This document shows, in pieces, positions 1 through 13,800 of a stretch of 64,000 nucleotides of DNA (position 1 is the stretch's first letter; each line of letters starts with the position of its first letter). Source of the DNA: Triops longicaudatus (Eukaryota; Arthropoda; Branchiopoda; Notostraca; Triopsidae); the NCBI GenBank assembly GCA_022885665.1, contig JAGQDJ010000080.1, positions 159,722-223,721 on the forward strand. The letters are read 5' to 3'. The notes below the pieces were generated by a model that ran no database searches, was not told where the DNA came from, and was given only the letters and a program-made list of their open reading frames with translations. The position numbers and the translations under genes are program-made.

Positions 1-3000
1 TTGACCATCCGTGAAGCAGTCATTCGCATTCAAGTGAGTTATTTTTCCGAAAATTGAGCTTGGTTTGATTGTCACGTGTGATTTTATCATGTGGGCTGTT
101 GTTTGTGTTTGTCTTTATTTTGCAGTCGTATGTACGAATGCTCATTGCTCAGCGCTTGGCTATGAATTTGCGTGTACGTCACTTGGCGGCAACTTTCATT
201 CAGAAAGTTTGGCGGGGCTACACTGTCCGACGGTGGTACCAAGGCTTTCGTTGCTCTGTAGTGCATTTCCAAGCCCGAGTACGGGGAAATAACGCAAGAC
301 GTGCTTTTGCTACCATGCAAGCCCAAGCTCAACAGAGAGAGCACCACCGGGTACGCTGCTGCTTGCCAGTACACGCCTCCGGAATTATTTTCTTACTTAT
401 TTATTTGAAAAGAAGGCTGTTTTATGTCCTATTTGTTCTTTTTACCTTTTCTATGGGAAAAATTGTAGAAGGCTAGATTGTCGGGCGATGCGCATTCCAC
501 CCAAAATACAGACGAGGCGTTTCTGTCCAAAGAGTCCAGTCAAGAAGACTTGGAAGACGCCCGTGATGATTTTCATTCCGAAGAGTAAGAGAGGCTTTTG
601 TCGGAAACTTTCTCTTAAAAAAAAAAAAAAAAAAAAATATTCATTTCTACTTTGTTTATTTTTTCTGTTTCATTCCCTGTTTTTATAATAATTTTTATTT
701 CTTTTTCAAGTTTGTTTGTGAATAAACTCGTTAACGTACTGAATTTGTAGGAGCAGTGGTATTCAGGAAGACAGTGAAGCTGAATCGATGCCTGATGCGC
801 AGATTGTACTGGAAACTTCGCCGCCCTTAACGCCCATTTCGGTCGGACAACCAGAGAGTCCAGTGTTCATTGCGGCGCAGATCCATCGCGATTTGCAGAA
901 AGGCAAACCGCCACCAGGCATGGACTTGAAAGAGCATGAGAATTTCTTAAAGAAAAAGTTGTCCGGTAAACTGAGCGGACCAGGGAAAGAGCGTGAACTA
1001 CGAGAGGGAGATAAGCGGAGCATTGGCACGGCTTCGACATCGTCAGGTTCGTCCGTGTCTTCGGCATCAGTTCGCATTGGCTCGATAGAAGAAATCATCA
1101 AAGCAGGTAATAGTGGTGACGATAATCATCTTTGAGGTGGTTAAATCCTTTTTTATTTTTTTCACAGCAGATCCCAATCGAAGAGAGGAATCGCCTCATA
1201 AAGGAGCCTTTCAAAAAGCCAAGAAGCATTTGAAGACGTTTATAAGTAAGCAGTTCTATGAATTTCATGACAGTTTTGCGTATTTAACAGTTTCAGCCAT
1301 GATATTGGAAACTTGGTAAACTTCTAGTAAGAGCTGTGTAAGGTTAGGGTCTGTCAAATGTGGTGAAACCTGTGCGAAAATTTGCTTCCGCGAAGAGTTA
1401 GGCTCAGAGTGAATGCTGCCGCTTTTTATAACGTGGGAGTGCACGTTCTTTGCGGATTCTGTGTCTAAAACTTTATTATCATAAAGAAAAAGTAGACATA
1501 ACTATATTTCTATTCTTAGATGTTGGATCCCTTTGTTGGCACGTTATCCCACGTTTCTAATTGCTTAAGCACGTGTGAGAGCTTCTTTCTAGTTCTAGTT
1601 TTCATGACACATCCAAAACTGTTAAGTTATTGTTACCAGTTAGCGTTAAGAATCTTTGGATATTAAAGGGTAATGAACCAACTTGAAATTCAAGAATTTC
1701 GAGACAATTAAGATAAGCTGAAAATGTCAAGTTTACGAGCTGCAGTAAAAAAAGGTAGGGACAACTAAGACACCTAAGGAGATGTTAAAGTCATTTAGGG
1801 ATACTGGGCAAGCGGGGCAATTAACATTTATAGAGAACCAAGTAAAAGTGGGGACACTTAAAACAAGTAAGGACGGTTAAGACTCCTACGAACAATTAAG
1901 AGATATAGGGAAAATTTAGAGAAGTAGGGGCAGTTAAGACACAGCGGGACAGTTACGACCCTACCACTGAGGTATGATTTTTTAAAACCTAACGCAGCAT
2001 CACTGATTAATGGTGTCGGAACTTGAGGCTACTCTGGTCATCTGCAGCTCAGTTCGTGCAAACGAATGGCATCCACTATCGTCATTTTACATGCAAGAAC
2101 TTCTCCCGCAGTAAATGTTGGGGATCTAGCATAGCACTAACTTCTGTGTAATTACAGTTGGTAAGAAGAACGAGAAAGAAGAAAGCGAAAGTGATTCGGA
2201 ACAAACCTTGGTCTCATCAACATCACGGTCAACCTTAACGTCGCTTTCAACCATGAATTCCGTGGACCGAGAAGCTGAAAAAGAAAAAAACCGCGAAGCC
2301 CGGCGCGAGGAACGTATCCGGTTAATCGCCGAGCGGAGTAGGGTCCGCAGTCGTAACAACTCGATTACGGACGAAATAGGGACCAATTTCCATTACCTGC
2401 CCTCGCACTTGACGTCCACCAACGCACCGTTGGAACGCCGGACCAGCAAAGACAGCAACCGCAGTGTCAGCCGTGACTCTTCCTTAAGGGGAAGCCGGGA
2501 TAGTTTGGTTGATCGCAATAGTCATTCACCCAGCGGCGGCGGAGGTGGCCTCCGCGAACGGGCTTCGACCTTGTCTTCTAGTCGTCGAGATTCTTACGTC
2601 TCTGCTACCATCAGCACCAACCCTGACATGTCGTCTACCGAAGTCTTGTCCCGATCGCCACCGTACCGCGCACAACGTGTCGGCAGTCTAGATTACACCA
2701 ACACAGCCATAGTCACGCCGTCTTCCTCCTCCTCCACGTCGACCAGAAACAGTGGTCCCGGCCGCCATCGCCTCAACCGCACCGCCAAACTGTACAACGG
2801 CGAAGCCTGTGGACTCTGTTCCAAACCTTTGCACGCCTTCTTTGCACAGGGCTACAAATGTTCAGGTATTTCACTGGTATACGCCAACTTCACATTTTAC
2901 TAACGAAACTTCTTACTTTCGACAGACTGCTTACAAGTTTTCCACGCAAAGTGCGTCCAACATGGGCCTTTGTCCTTCATACCCTGCGTCCCTTCGCAAG

Positions 3001-6000
3001 TGCAGGACAACCCCGAGGCGTCATCACCGCTGACGTCGGCGTTGAGCCGGACGAGATCGTTTTCCAAATCAGAACAATCGCGCAAGGGCAGTCGAGACCG
3101 AGACAAGTTCTCAGAAGGCGAAAGCACCAGTACAGTCGTGGTGGGTGGGGCTGTTGCGACGCAACAGATGTCCTTATCGGGCAACCAAGGTAAATGGGCC
3201 TTGACGGGCACGTCCCAGTACAACGATTCGCAGCAAAAAGTGGTCACGGATGCCGCTGAACTTCAAAAACTGGATGAATTCATCGCCCGAAAAGTAATAA
3301 CGAGCTAATTTATGGTAAACGTCACTAACATGATTGACTTGTCTTTTCCTGTTTCAGATTCATCAATTAGGTGGTGACGGCCGGGGCGCGGACAAAGTGT
3401 TTTTGGCGGCTTTGAAAGAATTCAAGTCTTCCCTGATATCGACGTACAGTCTAGGCTTGGCGAGCGCCACACCTACGCCCATTGCCTTGTCATACCGAGA
3501 CTTAATAGCTCAATTTGATAAGGTAAGAGAGTGAAATCTTATAGTAAATGAGCTAGGGGGCATTTAATCGAAATTTCTTTTTGCTTCCATTAGATTCTCG
3601 AGTCGGCGTCCAAAGAAAATGCTGCCTTTCCTATCACCTTGGGAGTGAATGCATTCCGGGGTTTCATGAACGAATTTGTGAACCAACACCAGCAGAAAGG
3701 CGAAGACCGGGAGAGAGAAAGGGGCAAAGCCAAGAAACGGCGCAAAGAACGTTGGAAGAAGAGCGAAAAGGGCCGCAGTCGGAGTGCAAAGCAAGGCAAG
3801 ACGGAAGAACCCGTGCGTTACCTGGGCCACGAGTTTTTGCCCCTCAACTCAGTCAAGACCATCCCGACAGCATGCGAAGTGTGCTCGTCTTTTACGTGGC
3901 TACGGGAGAAAGGGCTCGTGTGTCAGTTGTGCAAATTGGCTTGCCATAAGAAATGCTACGAACGGGTTACGGCTGAGTGCGGTGGCGCGCAAGATAGTAA
4001 TGGACACCATGAGAGTACTTCCCCAGTAGCTCGTGTGCTGCGGAATGATGATGCGCGCCGGTTGAGTGCTTCTGCCGACGCGTGGTTGTTTGGAGTGCCT
4101 TTGGAAAAGCTAGTTCCCAGCGCCGGGTCGAGTTGTCGGGTACCGCCGCTGATAGATCGCCTGATGTCCACCATTGAACTCGTCGGGATGTATACCGAAG
4201 GCTTGTACCGGAAATCGGGCGTCACTTCGCGTGTGCAGCAGTTGAAACGCTCACTGGAAGAAGAAGCCAAAGCTCAAGTAAATTTCCCTACATTTTGTAA
4301 AAAGTTTTTGATGAAAAATTCTTTTATTTTCCTACTTTTGACTGAAAAGGCCAAGGGAGACACATCATATAGTGGAATAGATCTAAAAGAGCAGCCCATA
4401 CACGCCCTGACCGCTGTGCTCAAATCATTCCTACGGGAAATGCCTCAGCCTTTGCTTACTTTCGACCGGTATGACGATTTCCTGAGAGCAGCGGATATGG
4501 CAGACCCCAAAGAACGTGTCTCGACGTTATTGGGCTTGGTCCAGGATTTGCCTCGGGCTCATTTTGATCTCCTTGAACGTCTCGTCTTTCATCTTACGAG
4601 GTAATGTCCTGTAATATTTTTGATCTTACAAACAAATTAGGTTTATCAACAAAAGTTTCATATTTCTATAGATTCTTATCGTGTCTGTGTTCCTCGTTTA
4701 ATTTTTATAATTTATTTGTTTATTTGTGCTTGGAATTTTTTTATTTTTCATTCCATTGTGAGTGGCTCATTTTTCCTGTTATGAGTTTTTAATTGATGTT
4801 GCGTGATCTTTCGGGTGTGACCTCATAAGAATAGGGGAGATTTGCAAGCTTACTGTATTTAGACTCGTAGTTTTTCACATTTTGTATTTTAATATTCGTG
4901 TTATTTGATTCTTTCTTTTTCTCTAGAGTGGCGCTAAACGAAAAGTTTACGAGAATGAACGCGAATTCATTGGCAATCGTCTTCGCACCGTGCATTTTGC
5001 GCACCTGTCGTGTCCAGCAAGCGCAGGACTCCTTGATGTCCGTTGGCAAGCAGACTCTCTGTCTAGAAATCTTGTTAAGCGAACAACTGAAGCGCGTTTC
5101 GGGCAAACTGGCCGATATCAATAACCTCGATGCTGCCTGTTTAAGTTATGATACGAGGTTGTGTGCCTTAAGAGCGTCGAAGGTATGCTAAAACGTGAAC
5201 GAACCGTTATTGAATCCGTCTTTCGCCGAACACTTCCCACCTACTCGCCCCTAAAACCGCTCTGACCTTAACCTACTTGTCAAGCCTTTTTGCGCCTAAT
5301 ATATAACCAGTTTTACCTTAACCCTACACCCCCTGCGTTACCTGTCAATCATAATATCATTCCACCTCCCCTGCTGCGCAACCCTTAACAGCACGTACCT
5401 AGCAAAAGGTTGAACCGTTATGCATTCACGTGTGTTGCTAAGAGCCTCATTTGTCTTAGATGTATCCCTTTGGGAGAAGCAACGAAGCATTACATTCTTC
5501 TTCGGCCTCCAAAGACAATAGCTTAGCTTCCACTGTGGATTCCAGCTGCTCCTCGTCGACTATGGCCGCCATGGGAGACTTGAAGGAATCGGAAGAAGCC
5601 TTGTTGGCTCAGCACATCAAAGATATTCGCGAAGAAAAGGCCGCCCTGGCTGCCACTTTACCTTCTTTGGCTCGCACGGCATCGGATGAAGATTTGCTGT
5701 CCACCGACGGCGACGTAGATGATGGAGATAGTCAAGGAGGCTCTGGGGATGATATCAGCACACGTTCTAGTCAAATAGGTAATTGAGAAGCATCAACTCG
5801 TCCATGTTTAGCGGCAGCTGGGCTCAGTGATCATGAAATCTAAGCGGCGATACTCTTTAACCCTTTACTATCCTTTTTTCTTTTGTTGGGTATTTAGGTC
5901 AAAGTTTGATCTACCAATTGTCGTTACTTTAAAAACATATAAAAAGTAAATTATTCGCTTTGGGTTTTGATGACATTACAAGTCTCTTTGGCTTGAAAAT

Positions 6001-6937
6001 TGTTCTACTCTTCGGCGCCTCCGCAGGTCCGACGCAGCTGTTGCTTGATTACAGGTGCTTAAGGAACACCGAAATGATCGTCAAATGGGACTTGTGAGGT
6101 TTTCTTTGTCCAAAACAACTTTAGAGTAGGGAAGGTGTTTGGTAACCATAAGGTATTGCGATTGGTAGATTGGCCTTAGCCTACGTCAACTAATTTGGGA
6201 AGGTTCTTTGGATAATAATATCTTCTTTTTCCGTTACCTTTTCGTTTTCTTCCCTTTTGTTTTACGTTACTTTCCCGCTAGACGTTACTGACCTTTGTCT
6301 TCCTTCTCGCGTACTTGAAAAGCGTGCCTCTCTACCACACGATCTTCCCAACAGTCCCAGCAAACCTTCTATCTTCCGTCAAGTGTCCAGCAACGTATAA
6401 TATGTGTTCATTTTCGTACATTTGCTGGGACGTTGGGACAAAGCAACCTTTTTCTTACCTTTGTCTTAACCTGGAGACTCCTTACGTTCGTGTCAGTGTC
6501 GCAATCCGTATGTGTTTGTCGACAACCCTATCCCCTTTCATTTGTTTCTAGTGACATGTGTGGCGACGACGCCTGCAATTAAGCACGCCTCCAAAGGCAA
6601 GTTAGTCATCCAGGTCCATGGACAGCGCCCCGCCCCATTGTCAAAGCGTTCGTCGAACAACGCGTACTCTGAATGGGAGCAGCGTTTGAGTGCTGGCCGG
6701 CAAGCCATCGAAGAGGAAGCGCGAGTGTGGCAGCAGAAGGAAAATTCGTTCGAAGAAGGTTCAAAGCGGTATCTCCGGCGACAGCGACAAGTACCGTCGT
6801 TCAAACCGGCAAGCATTGAGCATTTGAAGCCCTGTATTCCGTATATCGATGACGATATCAGGGACAATGACGGCTCCGTTACTTCCAGTTACCAAGCTAT
6901 GGATGTCGAACTAGATGAAGATGCTATTATGGTTTAA
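1..6937 (+). CDS. Myo9: Unconventional myosin-IX-like RhoGAP motor, 3' part
   Basis: Actin motor whose tail turns off Rho GTPases. The window holds the last 1313 residues in 13 exons: 1-33, 126-350, 469-584, 751-1106, 1171-1245, 2158-2865, 2926-3293, 3358-3522, 3594-4277, 4350-4600, 4927-5182, 5460-5778 and 6552-6937. All phases agree. The head domain lies upstream of the window. Seen in order: IQ motifs (1-300, e.g. FIQKVWRGYTVRRWY), a long Ser/Arg-rich linker, a first C1 zinc finger (about 2764-2987, CxxC...CxxC...H..C), a Lys/Arg-rich stretch, a second C1 finger (3828-3980), and a RhoGAP domain (about 4080-5150) with the arginine finger in GLYRKSG (Arg codon 4209-4211) and NSLAIVFAPCIL. 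The tail is acidic and Ser-rich. IQ + C1 + RhoGAP in one protein is diagnostic of class IX myosins. The vertebrate a/b paralogue split is not resolvable here. Confidence 0.93.
1755..1970. repeat. Decayed GTTAAGACA-type minisatellite in a Myo9 intron
   Basis: Diverged tandem copies of a motif around GGACA(G/A)TTAAGACAC recur every 25-45 bases. The intron 1246-2157 is the longest in the myosin gene within the window and contains no other recognisable feature. Confidence 0.45.
4278..4349 (+). other. 72-nt stop-free intron inside the RhoGAP domain
   Basis: The sequence starts GTAAAT and ends with AG after a T-rich stretch. It is exactly 24 codons and has no stop, so the reading frame runs through it. 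The encoded residues (Phe/Lys/Leu-rich) interrupt the RhoGAP fold shortly after the arginine finger, so it is read as an intron. Confidence 0.8.
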
Positions 6938-7898
6938 ACGACCTAGTGATCCCCCTAATTAGCCTTGGGAACTTTTTTAGCTGCCAGAGCCACAAAAAAG
7001 GAAGGAAACAAAAAACATTTACATGCATACTACAAGGTTGCAAATGTGCAATACGTGATGATGATAACAGCGATAACAAACAGAGGGAAAATATTTTTAC
7101 TGTGTATTTTGGTGCCAAGGAGTCGAAAAACTAAAAACATTTTTATTGGAAAAGTGGGCCTGGACGGATGCACGAAAAGCAAAGGGAAGTCTGTAGTTCG
7201 TGTAGGAATCTCTGTATGGGTTAACCTCAGGGAGTTAATGCCCCCAGATTTTCGTCAAGAATCACCACCCTAACGGGTAAAAATTCGTCGTGGCGCGTTT
7301 TGGGTCTGGCTAATAAGCGTGATCCAAAAAAATGGCTTTCAATTCCTGTAGCCTACTCAATACTCGAGGAATTCTTACAGATTGCGGTGGCTTTTTTCCC
7401 TCCCCTATTGTTCTTACCCTTTTGTTTTACAAGAGTTTGTGTTAACATAAATATGGCGAATCGCCCACTGTACCAATACCTTTCAATGCTGTAAAATGTA
7501 ACCCGGGTATCTGTGCGACTTCTTGTATATCAAGCGCTTCCCTCGCCACGGAATAAAACGTTTAAGATTTACGGTTTCGAGCAAAAACAACGCATGCAAC
7601 ATTCGCGTGTAGAATAGGATTAACGCCTTAAAGTAGAGTATTGCTGCGGATTCGAAGCAAACCGAAAGCATGGAGGAAGAACGTGTTAAAAATCGCACTG
7701 AGCACTACAAATTGCAAGGAAAATTTTCCTAGAGATTTATGACCTGAAGCAGAAGTCACCTTCGGTTTGTCAATATCTCGTTAAACCATAGGTGGCGAAT
7801 ACCGTCGGCAAATGGGCATCGTGTAAGTCAGTTCAAAAGGAAGTAAATAAACATGCATGGTTTCCACTCTTGATTGCCGAAATCTTCTTCCCTATACA

Positions 7899-7935
7899 GC
7901 AGCGGTCCCAAAACTTTTTGGAGCCAGGGATCACT
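7899..7935. repeat. Possible hAT-type transposon terminus
   Basis: The motif CAGCGGTCCCAAAACTTTTT resembles the CAG(C/T)GGT(C/T)CCCAAACTTTTT ends of many hAT elements. No matching second end with a convincing 8-bp duplication was found. Confidence 0.3.
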
Positions 7936-8369
7936 TTCAGGCATGAATTTTTTTCTTCGACCCACAGTTTTATCGGTTGAAATGAAAATTAAAGCCATTC
8001 CAGACTACCTGATCTCAGGCAAGGTAAGGCGGTGATGCTTCTAGTAGAAAACGATTTTTTAGAAAGTTTTACAATTGAACTTAAAGCAGAAATTGTAGCT
8101 AAAAATGGTTCACGGGCTGATTCAAATGAGATTGAAGCGATCAGATGCGCAGACATTTCCAACAATTGACATGTGTTGCAATTGCAATTCTTCATGGCCC
8201 GTATTAAAAAAAAAGAAAAAATAAGACAAAAGCAAATCATAATAGACGGGTTCTACCAATCAGATCCGACCAAGAAAGCCAAACAATGGATTTTTTTTGT
8301 TAATTGGATTTAATTTCTTCGATTCCTCTTTGATTTAACAGCATGTTTGCTTGATTTTGTACCATTAGA

Positions 8370-8475
8370 TAGCGTCACTGCAACGCAAACTCGCTCAGGT
8401 CTTCTCGCTCTCGCAAAAATTAAAGAGCGAGCTTCCTTCGTTCACTCACGGATCACGAGCTCCAGCTGCAAAATT
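8370..8475. repeat. GAGC/CTCG-rich dispersed repeat, diverged copy
   Basis: Clusters of CTCGCT and GAGCGAG words in otherwise AT-rich DNA, ending with GCTGCAAAATT. It resembles the copies at 25790-25930 and 48590-48840 but is more diverged. Confidence 0.4.
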
Positions 8476-10529
8476 TATATCAATTAATCGTTCGGTACGA
8501 ATTTTTTTAGTTAATTAAAAAAAATAAATTGCGCTAAATCTAAATTTTTATTTTATTTTAATTTATTTTGGAGGAACTATTTTTTATATAGGGAATTTTT
8601 AAGCGTTGAAACAGAGAGAAAACTGCTACTGTTTTGCGTTAATTTCACGTTTTGCAGTATTCTTACCTTCCAGATATAGATTCTCCGCTGAATTTTTCTA
8701 CCTAAATACATCCGAATCCGTTCAGTAGTTATAGCTTCATAGTGTCTAGACTAAATGCTCCTTTTTTCCTACTTCTACATTCAATACTTCATATCGGCAC
8801 TGGAGTTTTTTTTCGATATATTTCTTACGTTCGAAAGTTAAGCAAATAAGCCTCTTGCGAAGTAAACCTAGACTTTTCTATGGATTTTTCCACGTAAAAC
8901 ACATCTTAATCTGTTCACTAGTTTTGGTCACATAGTGTCAAAACTTAATTCGTCGTCTTACACACATTAATGTGCATATCTCGTAGGTGTCAAAACTTAT
9001 CAAGCTGAAATCGTTTCCCGGGACTCTAGATTTTTCGCGTGATTTGTCAGCATACAATCTATCGCAATTTGTGTTATAAAACGAGCTGCAGAGCGGTGCA
9101 CACGTTTTCCGTCATCAATTCATGTAGTAGATACTGTAATTACTATTGAATTGAAGTTATTTGCGGTATAGAATTTCGTTGGTTGGAAAGCTGTTTGAAA
9201 AAGTTTTGAAAACATTTCAGACCGCACTCCCCATTTCCAAGTAGGCTACCATGTTAACAATAACCACATGTGTTGACTAAAGTACATGTACCCAGCTCAG
9301 TTCTGCAACAAAACTCACAATTTTAGCCACCAATGTCGTCATAAGAAGGTTGTAATGGCATGCCGTCCAGTCGGACTGCTACCTTTTAAGTGCTGAAGAC
9401 TTAGGGTAGATAAACTCCAGTGAAATTCGAGGAATTTCAAGAGATTAGCTTAGAAACCGAACGTTATTTTAGGCAGCTCCGGTCAGTTAGTTTGTTTTGA
9501 AATGCTACGAGAACACATTCGCAATTTATGTTGAAATGTAAATGGAATCAAAGACATGGTCTCAACAGAATCCACAACGAAAAATATATTATATTGCGTA
9601 TGTTGCGAAAAATTACTGTAGAAATTACATATATAAAAAACGTTAATTTATCTTATTGTAATTAAGACCAAGATGATTTAATCTTAGCTAATCATGATAA
9701 TAAGAAATACTACGCTTGATAAAAGAAAATGTAGAGTAAGATATCCAAATGCCGTCTACTAGTCTAATGCCGTTAGTCTCCAGATCTCGGGACAGAAGCT
9801 GTTTTGTTATGCTCTAGATGTCGCGAAAGTACAATATTAAAGAAAGTGCGATCCTTTTTTCATTTGTTTACAAGCTATATGCAGTCAAAGTTTAGGGACG
9901 TGCGCCTTAGATCCAGTGGGTTAGTTTTGAAAGCTTCTAATTTACAAGTAACAACTCAGTTCACCTATAGCTTTGGCGGCTTCGTTTCTTCTTTTTCTCA
10001 AGATCGGTGCGCATCAAAATTTTATGCTGTGAACCCATCTCTGTGGATTACTATGTAATTCCAAGTGTTTTACAAGCCTCAGGCTTAATGGCGTCTACCC
10101 TGACACATGAGTTAGAGCTTAAGAGGTCGCTAGTGTTGCACCTTGCGTCTGGGAATAAGTGAATTGGTAGTAAATTTATTTAAAATTCCACGACGGTTGT
10201 TTCGAAGGCTGGTGTCTATTTGCTACATTAAATAAACAATGTACAAGCCTTTCAGTTGTAGCCTACAAGCCTTTTTTCATTTATTTGAAGGGTAGGCCGC
10301 TTTTGGGCAGGCATATTTCGAAGAAGCATTTTGGATGTCTTGGCGAATATATTCGAACGTAAAATATTAACTGAAGTTAAATGGTATTAAGCTACGGATT
10401 ATGGTAAAGCGATGAGTGTAAAAGGTTGCTGCAATAATTTGGTTGAAAATCTTGAGCCACGTCTTTGTGATACGCAACGCAAGCTTAAGTAGACTGCAAT
10501 TGGACACAAAAATCTATAAAGATTTTTTG

Positions 10530-10597
10530 TCGCAGTGGTCAGGGCCCGGCTAGATGTCCTTTGGGGGGCGGACCCGGCTCTGGGGTTGCAGTTTGGA
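10530..10597. repeat. Possible hAT-type transposon terminus (inverted)
   Basis: On the minus strand the block starts CAGGGTTGTCCAAACTGC, which looks like a hAT end. It is GC-rich (GGGGGGCGGACCCGG) in AT-rich surroundings. It may or may not pair with the end at 7899. Confidence 0.35.
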
Positions 10598-10860
10598 CAA
10601 CCCTGATCTATACCGTGCTTCTGACCGGATCAAAACATTTCAAATTGGCCCGAGATCTAAGATAAAATCTGACCTATACCAAGTTATCATACAGAAAATT
10701 CATGAAATGGAGCGTCTTTCTCTATTGTAGCGTTCTTTGATAATCTATTGATAAGACTTAAGAGTTCAAGCACCTCCGTTACTTCGTCGCAGAAGTTTCG
10801 CATTACCAAAACTTGCAACCGTGACTCGAAACTAACGCATTTTGGTTCGTGCTATGCACC

Positions 10861-13800
10861 ATGCATCGACGGTGTGTGATTTTTCTTGTCTTGATGCTTA
10901 GTACAGTTAGTACGTTAGCAAAATCCGTGGTTTCTATGAACGATACGGAAGTTCTAATTACCTTGTTAAACATTGGGGCAAAATCTTTCAACTGGTCAGT
11001 GCCGACTACGCCATCCGCCATAGAGGGTATTAGCTCAAAATGCTTACAAGATAGTGCCTATTATGTCCAATCTTTGGCTAAATTACATCCGTGGGCCATG
11101 AAAAGTGAGTAGTACGAAATTGCATTAGACAAAAATTCAGAGTAAATTTATTCCGTGCATTTTTTCCCAACTTTTGTGTAATACCGTTTGGTTATTTACA
11201 AACAGTACGTACATGAAATTTTTATTAGTGTAATTGCTGCTATAAAGGATAAGGCTTTATCGAATTATTTATACTTAATAGTGCTTGATGCCAGTGGCAA
11301 AATGCCCGATGGCATAATGAGTGGGAATATTCACGCAATGGGACATTTTGACCAATGCATTCGGACTCAGACTGACAGATTTGCCGGCCAGTATTGTTCC
11401 GTGTTTTTCAAATCCGTACAAGTGAAAGAAAATGAAACTTTGTCATATGATTTAAGAATCCTCCCGAAATTCTTCGACACAACTTACGCAGGGAACGATT
11501 GGGTACATTTTAAGCACAAACTAGCGCTGTGAATTAGATTTTTTAAAATATTTCTTGTTAACTTTCTTAAAACCAGGTTAATCTAACGAGCTTTTACGCA
11601 CCTTACACCTCCAGTGTTGCCTTATGCATACCGTCAACTTGCACCGCAAACGAAGTTGATCTAGTTGCAAAAGAGCTTTTAGGTAGAAACACCTTCTACG
11701 GACACCAATTGGCGTTCGCCACCAGCGATCTTTATTGTAGAACTGCTGCAAAGAAGCACCCAATAGACACCGGGACTGTCGTAATGCTGTAAACCTACGA
11801 ACTACTAGCAATCTCTGTCCAATAGGTTCTGACTTTTTCTGTTTAGCACCACATTAAGCATTATAGCACTGCTCTTGATACTTGGCACAGTTTACGATAT
11901 CTGGCTTGCTTACTCACCCACTGTTCAAAGTAAGACACACGTTAATTGCACAACGAAGGTAGAATTCACAGCTTAGTTTCCGCAGACTCGTTAACCAAAT
12001 GGCAAACGATTCTTTTGTGTTTCTCGGTGCACAAAAACGGATCTCGTGTCCTCAATGTGGAAGAAAGTAACGCGAGCTTACGCTGTCTTCATGGAATTCG
12101 TTTCTTGTCAATGACTTGGGTTGTCATGGGCCATTCGTGGGCGCAGAATACGCAAGAATTCGCAGCAAATTGGCCAGCGCTATTACAGGTGTCTTCGAGG
12201 AGCTTGTATTCTCACTCACTTACGTGTATTTTTTAATTCTTCTCACTATTAATTTTTAATTTTATGTGCGGAACTTATTAATTTCTCTACGTTTGTTTAG
12301 GCAGGACACCGATGGACAATGCAAGCAATAACAAACGGCCTGGTTAGTGTAGATACGTTCTTTTTTCTCAGCGGTTTGCTGGTTGCCTACACCACACTTA
12401 AGGAGCTGGGCAAGACGGGCAAATTTAACGTTCTACTGTTTTACATCCACAGATATCTTCGGTAAGTACTTTTCTAAAATCCGTAGGTGCTGAGTAGCTG
12501 CACGGTTTTTTTCTTTTTCACGCTTATAATTTGTATGCAAATTTTCTTCACTATGTCATATATCTAAGTTCCAAGGCCACTGTATACCACTTTCTTCTAA
12601 TACACAAGTTAAACGGCGAAACGGTGTGAAGGATTTCGCGAAGACTGTAAGATATTTTTACAATCTTTCTCAGCAGTCAAATTATTGAATACAAATCTCG
12701 CCGGTGACGAAAATTATTGTTTTCTCATTCTTTCGAAATGCTCTGAAATTTTTGCGAATTTCTGGCAATCACTTAAAACGACTTTTATAAAGACCTCGTC
12801 GTCACTGGCGAGACAATACGTTCCGCAACATTACTGCAAAGATAGATTTAAAAAATTGGATGGTTTTTGGCAGAGTCGTTCACGACAGATTTGCCATTCA
12901 AACTGTATACTGAGAGAAAGTGGTGTACGGTGGCCTTAATATGTGATTCTATTTTAACTATGTGTTTGTTTTCTTTTCTTTTTAGTTTGACACCTGTCTA
13001 CGCCATAATTTTGGGTTTCATCGCCAATATTTCTGTACATCTCGGTAATGGTCCTATGTGGAGTACGATGGAACTCCAAACGCAAGAATGCCGAAGAACG
13101 TGGTGGACTAACTTACTTTATGTCAACAATATAGCAGGACCCGGTTACGCTACAAACCTTGTAGACTATTGCGATACTAAACATAACTACACTCACTACT
13201 GATGTTTTTTCCAGTGTATGGGAGAAACTTGGTACCTAGCGTGTGATTTCCAACTATTCTTATTCACTCCAATGCTTATTTACCCCTTGTGGAAAAGTCC
13301 ACGAAAAGGTGGAATACTGTTATGCGTGCTTGGAGTACTTTCCATTATTGGAAGCATGATTCAGACTGGAATTGAACATTTGCCTCCGACTATTGTCTCT
13401 ACAAGGATGTAATGTCATGTCAAGTTCACTCGTTAAAAAGAGAACTGCTTCGAAACTATTTCGCTAGTAAATGTGGTTCCTTTTTAGGGATATCACAGAA
13501 GCAACTCTTCGCTATGAAATTGATTACTACACAAAAATACTTGGTCGCTTTGCTCCATATGTCGTAGGGATCGTAATGGGGTGGATTTTACACGCCTTTA
13601 GAAGCAGGGAAATCAAACTGAGCAGGGTAATGTTGTACACCGCTATTAATCCAATGTTGAAAAGCATATTTATCATTTTAGGGTGTAGTGATACTTGGGT
13701 GGTGTGTTAGCACTGGAACAGCACTCGCAGTTCTTTATGGATTGTGTGGATACGCCGATGAAAACAAGTCGCCCGAGATTAGTCAGGTCGTTTCGATATC

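Larger units (their letters stand above)
6938..10860. other. Intergenic DNA between Myo9 and the NRF-6-like gene
   Basis: No coding exon could be built here. The Myo9 3' UTR probably ends after an AATAAA at about 7552. The rest holds a GAGC-rich repeat (8370-8475), a pair of diverged direct repeats (about 8685-8760 and 8880-8957, sharing the core AATCNGTTCANTAGTT), and two stretches resembling hAT transposon ends (7899 and 10597). Nothing else is recognised. Confidence 0.6.

Noticed and set aside
7892..10605. One 2.7-kb hAT element joining the ends at 7899 and 10597
   Set aside because: The ends are only loosely similar and the best flanking octamer match requires a two-base shift; kept as two separate possible ends.
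12685..12939. Open frame inside intron 6 of the NRF-6-like gene
   Set aside because: It overlaps the next true exon in another frame and shows no family similarity.
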